Assembly (NCBI GenBank): GCA_032433765.1
Contig: JAVIAB010000101.1
Coordinates: 66,754,640 to 66,818,639, forward strand
Length of the DNA: 64,000 bases
From: Megaustenia siamemsis
Taxonomy: Eukaryota; Mollusca; Gastropoda; Stylommatophora; Ariophantidae
Direction: 5' to 3'
Part shown: positions 10,625-21,189 of the stretch, one piece after another
Numbering within the stretch: the stretch's first letter is position 1
How the letters are laid out: each line of letters begins with the position of its first letter
The notes under the pieces: generated by a model
What the model was told of the DNA's origin: nothing
Database searches by the model: none
The model's input: the letters and a program-made list of their open reading frames with translations, nothing else
Position numbers and translations under genes: made by a program

Positions 10625-10945
10625 GTTTACCGCCAAGGGATCATTAACGTGCGCGATTGCACACGGGACCGCATGTTTTTTGCCGTTATCCGAACAGGCT
10701 GGCCATTTGATTTCACTACCCAAAAGAAACCATCAATCCAAGAGTTCAGGGGAGGGTAACGTTATAAAGAAACCATCAATCCAAGAGTTCAGGGGAGGGT
10801 AACGTTATAAAGAAACCATCAATCTAAAAGTTCAGGGGAGGGTTATAAAGAAGCCACGGATTGATTGACTTCTGGTGGGCTTTGAACCTGCGTCCTTCCT
10901 GACCTGAAGCCGACTTCTTACCTCTAGACAACCAACCGCCCAAGA
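10625..10945 (-). mobile_element. SINE-3 (tRNA-derived), minus strand
   Basis: Read on the minus strand, a tRNA-like head starts near 10943: TTGTCTAGAGGTAAG (A-box-like) followed about 35 bases later by GGTTCAAAGCC, a good polymerase III B box. Further on, the + strand shows GGGATCATTAACGTGCGCGA and GCACACGGGACCGC, similar to a central domain I remember from mollusc SINEs. The head and this block are separated by a 43-bp tandem triplication. Confidence 0.6.
10723..10852. repeat. 43-bp tandem repeat, three units
   Basis: Units start near 10723, 10766 and 10809, each AAGAAACCATCAATCCAAGA followed by GTTCAGGGGAGGG; the third lacks the terminal TAACG part. It lies inside the SINE-3 copy. Confidence 0.9.
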
Positions 10946-11040
10946 ACATGGATTATGATCTGACAGATCGACTACTCACAAACTTGTCATACATGTTTTG
11001 AACTTCATGTTGCTTAAATAAGAAATATAGTTGTGCAATA

Positions 11041-11225
11041 AATACAGGCTATAGCACTAACACAGACTATAGCACTAACACAGACTATAGCACTAACACA
11101 GACTATAGCACTAACACAGACTACAACACTAACACAAACTATAGCACTAACACAGACTATAGCACTAACACAGACTATAGCACTAACAATGACTATAGCA
11201 TTAACACAGACTAAAGCACTAACAC
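11041..11225. repeat. 18-bp minisatellite, left part
   Basis: About ten units of ACTATAGCACTAACACAG with point variants. The same array continues at 13643-14190 beyond a nested SINE-1/LINE-C insertion. Confidence 0.95.
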
Positions 11226-11409
11226 GGGAGCCGCGACAGCTCAGTGGTCAGTGAACTGGACTACTAATAACAAGGGGTAGGGTCGGATCCCAAAGGACGG
11301 CTTCCGGGTTCACCCAGCCTTAAAATGGGAACCGGATATTTTTCTGAGAAAGTAAAGCAGCACGGGCGTAAAACCGACCACATTACCCCAAAAATCATGT
11401 GCTGAAGGC
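11226..11409 (+). mobile_element. SINE-1 copy c, 5' part
   Basis: Best-preserved SINE-1 head: GACAGCTCAGTGGTCAGTG (A box, one change from TAGCTCAGTGG), then GGTCGGATCCC (B box, one change), then the body to ATCATGTGCTGAAGG. Inserted in the 18-bp array. Cut at 11409 by LINE-C; the missing 3' end is at 13571-13642. Confidence 0.9.
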
Positions 11410-13570
11410 CAGGAGCAGATTGCAATAGTGACCATGTACCAGTGGTTGGAAAGATAAAAATAAAACGGCGGAAGGCACAGAAATCACCAAGAAATATAAA
11501 ATTAGAACTAGAAATGATAAGAGTAGATAAACAGATGAGTGATAAGTACAGCACGGTAGCACAAAATAGATATAACGCTATTGAGAAAATACAGGACATC
11601 CATGAGCAGTGTGAAATGCTCAAACAATCGTTCCCAAAAAAAACATCAAAAGAAGTAATACCAGTGACTAAAAGAATCAACAAAAAGAAATGGATGACAG
11701 AAGAAATATTACAACTAATGGACGAAAGAAGAAAATATAAGAAAGAAGAACGGACATACAAAATATTGCACAAAGAGATCCAAAACAAGTGCAGTGAAGC
11801 AAAGGAAAGATGGTTAAAACAGAAATGTGAAGGAATGGAAAAACAACAAAAGAAAGACTCAAAATTTATGCACAATCATTTACATGAATTAACAGGAAGA
11901 AAAGAAATCAAAGTTTCAGGATGTGTGAAATCAAAGGAAGGAAATATAATAATGGGACAGGAGAAGACAATGGAAAGATGGACAGAATAGATCAGTCAAA
12001 TCTATGATGATGAATGACCAGAAATAAACAATTCAAATGAAGACACAAGACCACCAATAATGCAGAGTGAAGTGGAGGACGCAATTCAACATATGAAAAG
12101 AGGCAAAGCTCCAGGTCCTGACAATATAACAATCGAAGAGATAAATGCAATAGGAGAGCTGGGAGTACAAGTCATAACAAAATTACTCAATGACATATAT
12201 AACACTGGACACATACCCGAAGATCTACTAAAATCTATCTTTGTAGCCATACCGAAGAAGTCAGGCGCCACTGATTGTGAAGACCATCACACTATTAGTC
12301 TCATGAGCCATATGACTATATATTATTAAGAATAATCATGAGACGTGTAAGGAACAAAATAAAACCAGAAATAAGTGAGGAGCAATGTGGATTTGTGGAA
12401 GGAAAGGGCATCAATAATGCAATATACATCTTAAGAACATTGATAGAAAGATTTATAGAGGTAAAGAAAGATCTGTATATGTGCTTTATAGACTACACGA
12501 AAGCATTTGACAAAGTAAAGCATGTAGAAATAATCAATATGCTGGAGAAATTAAACATTGATGTCAAGGATCTGCGAATCATAAAAAACAAGTACTAGCA
12601 ACAAACAGCAGCTATACGAATTAACAACCAAACAGGACAATTCCAATATATGAAGCAAGGAGTCAGACAATGCTGTGTTCTGTCGCCGGATTTGTTTTCA
12701 CTTTACAGCGAATATATTATGAGATCAATAGTAGACAAAAAAGGAATTGAAATCAACGATCACAACATAAATAATTTGCGATATGCGGATGACACAGTCT
12801 TAATAGCAGAGACAGAAAATGAACTACAAGTAATGATAGATATGATAGTAAAAGAAAGCAACAAGAAAGGTCTCAGTTTGAATAGTAAGAAAACAGAAGT
12901 AATGGTTATATTAAAGAAATAATCACCACCATCATGCAGCATAAAAATAAACGAGACAAACCTGAAACTAGTGCAACGTTTCAAATAATTGGCCACAATA
13001 ATAACATCAGATGGGAGATGCACCACAGAAATAAAAAGCAGAATAACTCAGGCCAAAATAGCATTTCAGAAAATGAAAAATATCTTATGCAAAAAATATA
13101 TGTCAATAAAAGTGAGAAAGAGAGTTCAGAGGTGCTATATAGAACAAATACTGACCTATGAAAGCGAATCATGGACAGTAGACAAACAAATGAAAAGACG
13201 ATCAGAGGCCACAGAGATGGGATTTCTCAGTAGAATGTTGAAAGTTCCCTGGACAGCTAAAAAGACCAATGCGGAAGTTCTCAAAGAGGCCAACACAAAA
13301 ATGGAGATCTTAAAAAAACATCAGAAAGAAGCAATCAACATTTTTCTGTCACATCATGAGAAGAGGAAAGTTGGAATACTTGGTTACAACTGGCCAAATA
13401 AAAGGAAAGAGAGATCGCGGGTGACAGAGAGAGGAGATACTGGATAGCTTGGTGTCATGGCATGGAAAACAGTCAACAACAGAACTGATACGATGCACTG
13501 TGGATAGAAGATTGTGGAGGGACATGATCACCCACGCCAACCAGTATGGTACATGATGATGATGATGAAG
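11410..13570 (+). mobile_element. LINE-C, longest copy (endonuclease end, RT, C-terminus)
   Basis: Non-LTR retrotransposon, 5'-truncated inside the endonuclease: the first codons read DCNSDHVPVVGK, the final catalytic motif of that domain. A basic, probably coiled linker follows (11442-11990). RT motifs in order: GKAPGPDN (near 12105), IPEDLLKSIFVAIPKKSG (12220), EEQCGFVEGKGINNAIY (12380), motif A FIDYTKAFDKV (12488-12520), motif B KQGVRQCCVLSPDLF (12653), motif C YADDTVLIAE (12782-12811) with both Asp, and a thumb with LTYESESWTVDKQ. The C-terminus ends in a HANQ-Y-GT-like sequence and an (ATGATG)n tail. Frames break near 11988, 12327, 12597 and 12920, so it is dead. It interrupts SINE-1; TGAAGG on both sides is a short possible target duplication. 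Confidence 0.9.
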
Positions 13571-13642
13571 GTATGTAAAATATAATGTCACTAACACCAT
13601 ATTTCCCTATACGCCACTTGACGTGACGGGGGTACTTTACTT
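13571..13642 (+). mobile_element. SINE-1 copy c, 3' part
   Basis: Resumes the SINE at GTCACTAACACCATATTTCC, then CTATACGCCACTTGACGTGA and a GGGGGTACTTTACTTACTTTAC-type tail. The same end is seen inverted at 35108 and 52069. Confidence 0.85.
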
Positions 13643-14190
13643 ACTTTACTATAGCACTAACACCGACTATAGCACTAACACAACCTATAGCACTAACACC
13701 GACTATAGCACTAACACAACCTATAGCACTAACACAAACTATAGCACTAACACCGACTATAGCACTAACACAACCTATAGCACTAACACCGACTATAGCA
13801 CTAACACAACCTATAGCACTAACACCGACTATAGCACTAACACAACCTATAGCACTAACACAGACTACAGCACTAACACAGATTATAGCACTAACAATGA
13901 CTATATCACTAACAATGACTATAGCACTAACACAGACTATAGCACTATCACAGTCTATTGCACTAACACAGACAATAGCACTAACACTGACTATAGCACT
14001 AACAATGACTATATCACTAACAATGACTATATCACTAACAATGACTATATCACTAACACAGACAACAGAACTAACACAGACTATATCACTAACACATACT
14101 ATAGCACTAACAAAGACTATATCACTAACACCGAATAAAGCACTAACAAAGACAATAGCACTAACACAGACTATAGCAGTAACACAAACT
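13643..14190. repeat. 18-bp minisatellite, right part
   Basis: About 30 units of TATAGCACTAACACCGAC and variants (CAGCC, ATGAC, ATATCAC). It reads as an open frame repeating YSTNTD only because 18 is a multiple of three; not a protein. Confidence 0.95.
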
Positions 14191-14429
14191 ATAACTCTAG
14201 TAAAAAATAATTTAACAGATTTTTAGAAAAACCTACTAGCAATAACTTATGGAAAGTCTATTGACTCTCAAGACTTACCTTCTTTTCAAATGTCGAGCTA
14301 AATCAGAAGACTATCAATCTGTCCTACAGTAGATGGAATGAAAGCCGTTGGATTTGTGGAGAAATTGTGATTTGAGTTTTGCATATTTTGAGGACAATTG
14401 CGTAAGAAGAAAACTCTGTGTAGAATGGA

Positions 14430-14800
14430 ACGTAATGGAAATTGGAGGAATAGACCTGGAGACAGTTCAGAGCTACAATTACCTTGGACATACTATAACC
14501 GGTGATGGAGATTCAAAATTGAAATAGATAAAAGAATAGGAATCGTAACAAGTAATTATAGTATCATGAAACATTTTAAACAAATGTGAGAAACAAATCA
14601 AATAAAATCAGGGCTAACACTAATAATACCAAATGTTATAAATTCTGAACAATTCTGGATGGTGCAGATAAACGAGAGCATTAGACAGGAACACAGAACA
14701 TATACGTTAAGCCTCTAACGTGTGGATATATATCAAGAATAGTGAGAATTGGATGAATTCAAACGAGTTTTTGGGGCATTTTATAAGACAAAAAACCCAC
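14430..14800 (+). mobile_element. LINE-A fragment, left half
   Basis: Degraded coding sequence: GIDLETVQSYNYLGHTITGD matches the post-RT stretch of LINE-A (compare 28370 and 47330), followed by decayed sequence to ACAAAGTGTAATC. Continues at 15290 after a LINE-B insertion. Confidence 0.75.
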
Positions 14801-14813
14801 AAAGTGTAATCTT

Positions 14814-15289
14814 CTTCTTCTTCTACCTTTTAGCTCCCAGTGGAGCATAGGTCTTCAACAAACACTTTCCAAGTCGTTCTGTTTTTTGCAATTCTTTTAA
14901 GATCATTCCATGTCTTCCCCATCATCTTCATCTCTGCTTCAATCTGTCTTCTCCAAGAATTCCTTGGTCTTCCTCTTTGTCTTTTCCCCTGGGGATTCCA
15001 AAAAAGGGCCTGTTGTGTAATACTCTCAGTTGGCTTCCGTAGTGTGTGTCCTATCCATCGCCATCGTCTTCGCTGTATTTCTTTATCCACTGGTGTTTGA
15101 CCGGTACATTTCCATAATTCCACGTTTGTGACTTTGTCCTGCCATTTCCATCCCTTTATTCTGCGCAAGCATCCATTAATGAAAGTCTGTACCTTCGTGA
15201 TTGTCAATTTTGTTATTCTCCATGTTTCACAGCCATATAATAGAACCGACTTAACATTGGAGTTGAAAATTTGTATTTTTGTATTTAAA
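14814..15289 (-). mobile_element. LINE-B 3' end, 476 bp, with 13-bp target duplication
   Basis: On the minus strand a 5'-truncated LINE: YGCETWRITKLTITKVQTF, then NGCLRRIKGWKWQDKVTNVE, RRRWRWIGHTLRKPTES, RGRPRNSWRRQIEAEMK and the terminus WKVFVEDLCSTGS, then a (GAA)n tail seen as CTTCTTCTTCTTCT. AAAGTGTAATCTT occurs at 14801-14813 and again at 15290-15302, a perfect 13-bp target-site duplication. The coding sequence is nearly unbroken, so this is a fairly recent insertion into LINE-A. Confidence 0.95.
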
Positions 15290-15495
15290 AAAGTGTAATC
15301 TTGGATTGGGAAAATACAAGGTAAGAGAAGCACAAGCAGGCCAGGACTAACTTGGACGAGTAGCATCAGAAGATGGACATGCCAGCCTATGACAACCTGT
15401 CCCATCAATGCTAGAGAGTGAGAGAGCGGAATGGCGCTATATGGTTGCCAATCGTCGATGCGGAGACGGCACTCAATGAGTGAATGAATGGAATG
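15290..15495 (+). mobile_element. LINE-A fragment, right half (3' end)
   Basis: Carries the LINE-A C-terminal pattern (a TWTSSIRRWTCQPM-like frame, then an AEWRYMVANRRCGDGTQ-like end) and a GAATGAATG-type tail. Together with 14430-14800 it forms one LINE-A split by LINE-B. Confidence 0.8.
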
Positions 15496-15499
15496 AATT

Positions 15500-15840
15500 C
15501 AAGACTAGTATAGAGATAAGAGAAATGGCCATCCAATCAACGATCTCAACAACAATTCGGAAGAGAAGATAGATATACATCGAATATGTTCTGAGCAAAG
15601 ACAACAATATATTTGAAAACATTGCTCTTTCTATGAGAAACATCAGGAAAGAGAAAAAAAGAAAGATCTTGAGAGACTCTGAAAAGAACATTTACAAGAG
15701 AAGCAAAGTTGGCAGGCATATACTTATTAGATAAGACCGAACATCTCGTCAAGAACAGAGATGGATAACAAACACTACAAACCATATGCCACGCCTGGCG
15801 GCGCTGGACAGATCAAGATCAAGAGTATTAAAGATTAGTG
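15500..15840 (+). mobile_element. LINE-G 3' fragment
   Basis: Broken frame with RRWIYIGYVLSKDNN (matching the RRxWxxIGHVLRxD motif of LINE C-termini), then a TFTREAKLAGIYLLDKTEH-like stretch and KNRDGWQTLQ. The inverted copy at 45130-45495 shares the LxxEAxLxGIxLLDKxxH and QNRDG pattern. The C-terminus is decayed. Confidence 0.6.
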
Positions 15841-16016
15841 TTTACTCTCGTTACCATAACAACGCAAAACTATCTCGGTAACATGTTAATGGAGGTAAGA
15901 AAACACAAGTGAACAAAAAAATTATTCATGAAAAAAAAAAATCCGTGTAATTTAATAATAGCCAACGTAAGAGAATCGTGATAGATATACAGAATTATGA
16001 TACATATATATATATA

Positions 16017-16254
16017 AAGAGGAGTCGCGATAGCTCAATGGTTAGTGAACTGGACCAGCAAGGACAAATGGTCGATTTCGTTCTTGATTGACGGTTTTCG
16101 AATTCAAGCCTTAAATGTGCTCAGAATGTATTTCTGGGAAATTAAAGCGGTACGTGCGTAATATCGACCTCATTACCCCAAAAATCATGAGCAGAAGGTC
16201 TATACAGATTATAGTCACTAACACCATATTCAATATGCATCACTTAGTGTGATC
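16017..16254 (+). mobile_element. SINE-1 copy d
   Basis: Clear A box (GATAGCTCAATGGTTAGTG near 16029) with the spacer GAACTGGACCAGCAAGGAC; the B box is eroded (GAATTCAAGCC). The body and the tail ATTATAGTCACTAACACCAT are present. Part of the second copy of the segmental duplication (15905-20556); the flank ATCCGTGTAATTTAATAATA matches the one before copy b. Confidence 0.85.
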
Positions 16255-16255
16255 A

Positions 16256-17327
16256 CCCACTGAAAGCGCTTCCGGTAAGATGGTGGATCTAGGTCACGTT
16301 ATCTCGATTGCTGCAGAAAGTCCATTCGGAATCTGATTAATTTCGGTTCTCCGTTGTAATTGTCTGCGTCAAAGTATAAATGATGTTCCACTTATTACCT
16401 CTGTACGGCTAAAGCGAAGTTGTACGCCGGCAACAGTCATTTTTTGACAAATCAAGTGTTGTGAATGCGACCTTCCAACATTTAGACTTGATCTGCACTT
16501 TACGTCACATTGGTGCTGTTCATGACTGTTTTGGAATTCCTTGTTAATTGCATCTTACTTATTAATGTAAAGTACTAGTGTGAAGTACTCAGCCACAGTT
16601 GTTTCTCTTTAAGGAATTTGCACCGTGTTTTGTTTGCCGTAGGCTGCTTTCACTAGAATGATTGAAAATCTAAAGGGAGCGAAATTGTGTGTACGACATT
16701 ATTGTTTGCTACGTCATCGTAATGATGGTGATGGTCTAAACACCAACTAATTACTCCATCAAGCTTGGGCAGATGGTGCTCGTAAGTCTGGGAGGGCAGA
16801 CCATCTAAGGGCAGAATTCCTCTACAGAAAAAACAATTTGCTGCCTTGCAGGAAGATTGGGGAAAATAAAATGCTAAGGAAAGCATACCTGAATAAAATG
16901 CTGGCTGAAATCGGATGCACTGGGCTTCTGGTGCAGAACACAGTGCAACGTTTCAACAAGTAATCAATCAGACTGGATCTAACAGACTCTAATTATGATA
17001 GAAACTACCACTGACCGGAAAGGCTTCAAGAAACAGCTGAATATAATACACTGAAATGCGGAGGGCATATACCACAAAAAAACAAGCTCTAACAATCAGA
17101 CTAGCAGAGGAGGAGATAGATGTTGCCTGCATCCAGGAAACTCATCTTAATCCTCAGCACAGATTTATGATTAGGGGCTACCAAACATTTAGACAGAACA
17201 AGGAAGGCCACAAGGGTGGACTTCTTATACTTATAAAAATTCCATCCCAGCAAAACTAATAGATGTAGTCACAAACGGAGAGGCAGAGATCATTGATACA
17301 TTAACTTTGCTAGTATAACTCTTTAAC

Positions 17328-17375
<48 letters not shown>

Positions 17376-19540
17376 TAACTATTTAATATATACTGTCCGA
17401 ATGACAAATTACTGAAGCTGGAGTCAATGGAAATAACACCATCAAAGTGTCTTGTAGTAGGAGACTTTAACAGCCACTCCGAAAGATGGGGATATAAGGA
17501 GTCCAATGCTCGAGGTGAAGAAGTGAAAGAATGGAAAATAGACAACAGCCTATTTTTCATAAACTCTAGGGAGGACCCCCCAACCTTCTACTCAAGAAAA
17601 TGGAAAACAACTTTCACTCCCGACCTAGCGTTTGCAACTGGAGACATATCTATCAAATTAACCAGAAAAGTGCTGAACCAACTTGGGGATAGTGACCATA
17701 GACCAGTCAAACTTTCAGTGGCTCTTGATACAAACAGGAGTTGCAAATATCTCTTCCCCGCTGGAACTATAAGAGAGCAGATTGGGAAAAGTTTGCAAGG
17801 CTCACTGATACATATACTGCGCCTATCAACACCCACGAAAAGTAAGGTCAATAATATGATAGAGCGGTTAACCAAAGACATCCTGAGAGCTGCTAAAGAA
17901 TCCATTCCTAGAGGAGCAACAAGAAACTACAAGCCATACTGGAGCAAGGAAATACAAAGACTAGACGATGAGCTGGACTCTGCCAGAGAACTAGCTGAAA
18001 CAACACACAGCATAGAGAGCAACATTGCCTTCAAAACAGTCTCGGCCGAATACAGACGTGAGGTCATGATATCAACAAGACAGAAAAAAAAGCCAGAAAA
18101 CGGACAAATATGAAGAAATTGGCAGGAACGGACTGAGGGGGCAGACATCAATATTTTGAAAATACTATACGTAGGAAGAGTCAGACCAGTTTTAGAGTGT
18201 GAAATCACAGCCTGGGCTATGGTTTCCAAATCACACCTTAGCAAAATTAACAGAACACAGAACCTAACTGCTCGTATCATCACTGGTGCTATGAAATCTA
18301 CAACTATCAAGACTCTAGAAACAGTAACAGGTTTACAATCCTTAGATGACAGACGGGTCACTAAAGTATTACAACAAGCGGAGAAATATATAAGGCTCCT
18401 TAGATGACAGACGGGTCACTAAAGTATTGCAACAAGCGGAGAAATATAGAAGGCTCCTTAGCCACCCCATGCACCAAAGAATATCTGGATTGTACAACTA
18501 AAGAGGAGCAACTTCGCTGCAATTGCCAATGAACTAACTACTGGAGACCCAGTACTTTCCCAAACAATATCGAAACCCTTGGGCCCATCTGATATGTCTC
18601 CTCATGGAAAGCTTAAAATACCAGAACTTAGCAGTTCTGATAGCAGAACAACACATACACGATACCTACCCACAGGACTCCTGGTCCCACATATACACAG
18701 ATGGCTCTGCTACAAATGCCACCAGAAATGGAGGGGTAGGTGTGTTCTTGACGCTGAATAAGTAGGACGAGATCACCAAGTCAATAGCTACTGGAAAATT
18801 CTCAAACAACTTTAAAGGAGAAACTGAGGCCATCAGAAAATGCTGCAACACTGGTTACTCAACACAAAAATAACATGCACAATAAATTGGTGATTCTGAC
18901 TGATGCACTGTCTGTACTATCAGCTCTAAAAAGCCCCAAGAACAATGAACTAGAGGACTTGAGAACAGCCCTGGACCAACTATGCAATAACTTCCAGAGA
19001 CCAGTCATTCATTGTATACCATCGCACTGTAATATACACGGGAACGAACGCGCAGACAAATTAGCTAAAGATGGAGTGAGATTACCTCAAGAGAACCATC
19101 CGCTCAGTTATAATGAAGCTAAATCCATCCTCAAAGGCCAGTTCCATGAAAAATGGAAACCAGAACACCAAAAGCATAACGAGAGGGACGGATACCACTA
19201 ACTATCAAGGAGGGATCAAGTCATCATACTTCGTCTACGCACTGGCCTCAATAGAATGAGAAACCACATATTCACCAAATTCAAAATAGGTACCACCAGC
19301 CTATGCCACTGTACACTCGACAATATGACTACAAAACATGTTCTACAGGATTGTCCCCAGTACACAGACCTGAGAAGAGCAATGTGGTCCACGCCCACCT
19401 CCCTGGAAAAAAATATATGGGGCAATCGATTCGCTTAAAACAGACAGCTGCCTTCATGAGAGAGTCTGGAATCCTACTTTGATTGAGTCTTGATCGCAGA
19501 GAGAGAGAGAGAGAGATTGAGAGAGAGAGAGAGAGAGGGA
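16256..19540 (+). mobile_element. LINE-D, long copy: endonuclease and RNase H, RT deleted
   Basis: I/Jockey-like non-LTR element. The 5' untranslated region opens with GCTTCCGGTAAGATGGTGGA (16268). The endonuclease is readable in pieces: AEEEIDVACIQETHL (17110), then VVGDFNSHSERWGY (17455) and GDSDHRPVKL (17688), including the catalytic D/N and SDH motifs. The linker ends near 18113, and the next readable segment, VGRVRPVLECEITAWAM (18172), already lies after the RT: the whole RT palm is missing. RNase H follows (YTDGSATNATRNGGVGVFLT near 18696, LTDALSVLSAL near 18896, GNERADKLAKDG near 19040), then a knuckle-like LCHCTLDNMTTKHVLQDC and the terminus FMRESGILL, then (GA)n. A ~58-bp tandem duplication lies at 18341-18457. 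Stops throughout; dead. A GTGAYC-like motif flanks both ends, weakly. Confidence 0.9.
17335..17371. repeat. (TA)n microsatellite
   Basis: Perfect TA run inside the endonuclease region of LINE-D; it interrupts the coding frame. Confidence 0.97.
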
Positions 19541-19543
19541 GAG
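19496..19543. repeat. (GA)n tail of LINE-D
   Basis: GAGAGA run following GAGTCTTGATCGCAGAG, the same 3' end seen in all LINE-D copies (CT on the other strand). Confidence 0.9.
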
Positions 19544-19721
19544 AGTGACCAGGCTCTTTACTTTAATTATGTAAATAGAAACGTAACGTGATGCTTAAAC
19601 TTTATATCACACTAACATATGAGTGGAGAATCATGAATTTTTAAATAAAATAGTATTTAAAATATGGGTGAGAAAATATTAGTTTTTAATTAATATAACA
19701 TAACACTAATATATATATAAT

Positions 19722-20170
19722 TAACATTGAAGACCAAACTCCTAATATTTCAAACCTGTGTGCTTAGCATATTATTATATGGATCTGATACCTGGACAAC
19801 ACACTCAAATCAAGAAAAAGGACTAAATATCTTCCACATACGATGTCTCCTCAGAATAATGCACATCAAATGGCAGGACAAAATAATCAACTTAACTGTC
19901 CTGCAACGTGGTTAGACCCCAACTATCATGTCGATACTCAGAGGCTGAAGACTAAGATGGCTGTTGCACGTCCAGCGAAATCAAGAGAAACGAATCCACA
20001 GGCAAATACTATATGGTGAACTAAAACACGGAAAAAGATAAATCGGCAGACCTAAACTACGATATTAAGATATCTGTAAGCAGGCGAACTTATAAGTTGA
20101 AGAACCTGCAACAAGGAAATGTTTTCAGACTGATCATCATTGTTCCCTGCTGCCTATCCGAAATACTGAC
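19722..20170 (+). mobile_element. LINE-J 3' fragment, copy 2
   Basis: Better preserved than copy 1: FQTCVLSILLYGSDTWTT, then IFHIRCLLRIMHIKWQDKI and NLTVLQRG, then degraded RLRWLLHVQ, HRQILYGELKHGKR and an IGRPKLRY-like stretch. Same 5' truncation point (CATTGAAGACCAAACTC) as the other copies. The partner of copy 1 within the segmental duplication. Confidence 0.8.
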
Positions 20171-20879
20171 CGGAAGTCTCTTAATATTTATGTTCTGGGC
20201 GCAACACATTTTCATTACAATATGCAATGCAACATAATTTAAGTTTGCACATCGCAAAGCAGGAGCTGTTTGGTGTTATTAAATGTGATAATTATATAAA
20301 TAAACATGATAATTCTCCTTCCTCAGTCAGAACAGTCAAATGATACCATAGAGGCAAACACAACAACGGTAAGTTACGTACACAATTCAAGTCACTGATT
20401 TGAAAAAAATAAACATGCATCGCGCCACCGCACAATTCTACTGAATCACATCATTTCTCTCCATTTCGATTCATCTTGGAGAATGACGTCACTGTAGGCG
20501 GTGCATTCCCATATCTACTCAGTCCTTGTTTCAGCTCTAGTGAACTGGTTGCGTTTTGTATATGTATGGGACACTATTATAGTCCGTTCAGATTCGTTTG
20601 CCGAGATGTTATGATTTATAATTCAAAAAGTTCTTGATGATTTCACATGATTTTTGGCATACGGTGTTAAAATGTCCATGTCACGAGAACATATGTGTTA
20701 CTCGATGTCTAGCTATAACGGTTTTCTTAAAGCGGCGAATTCCTTTGATCTTTGCCCATGTAACTATTATTTTGACCCTAATCAAAATGTTTTACAGTAA
20801 TCTAGTGCAACGATGACCCATAGGCGTGTCCATAAAATTTTACTTGGTGGCAAGTATACAAATTTTAAATTATATATAG

Positions 20880-21110
20880 AACTTTTGTTCGTAGAGTCAA
20901 TTTGATATAGTTCCATGCTCTTGGTGTGAGTTTCCCAAATGTTGTCGCTGCCTTTCAAATACGTACATTTAGTTCCTCATCTAAGGAAAGTGTGGCTGCA
21001 ATAGTGGATCCAAGATAGCTGAACTTCTGTACTGACTCAAGCAGGCTTCCATTCAAAGTAATGGTTGTTGGTTTGCTTATAACATATTTTTGATTGCTTG
21101 GGTGGTCTTG
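20880..21110 (-). mobile_element. LINE fragment (RTE-like, region after RT)
   Basis: On the minus strand: TTITLNGSLLESVQKFSYLG followed by STIAATLSLDEELNVRI, a stop, then KAATTFGKLTPRAWNYIKLT. The FxYLGSTIxxxLSLDxEIxxRIxKAxxxFG pattern is typical of the region right after the RT palm in RTE-like LINEs. A short scrap nested in the 3' untranslated region of the transposon. Confidence 0.75.
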
Positions 21111-21189
21111 AACAATAAACTGTTTAACAAATCAACTAGGAAATTTTGCAAATCAAACTATTTATCTGTAGACTTAATCAGAGTAATGA

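Larger units (their letters stand above)
15905..20556 (+). repeat. segmental duplication, copy 2, split by LINE-D
   Basis: Partner of 7615-9170. It holds SINE-1 copy d, then the 3.3-kb LINE-D (16256-19540) missing from copy 1, then the same AT-rich spacer, LINE-J piece and unique flank in the same order. The homology ends near 20556 (GTGAACTGGTTGCGTTTTG), just before the second transposase element. Confidence 0.85.

Noticed and set aside
13623..14138. YSTNTD-repeat protein resembling a mucin or silk
   Set aside because: 18-bp minisatellite translation that starts in a SINE tail.
17427..18113. Stand-alone endonuclease gene of 228 codons
   Set aside because: It is the C-terminal endonuclease part and linker of LINE-D; the first endonuclease half is upstream in another frame and the RT is deleted.
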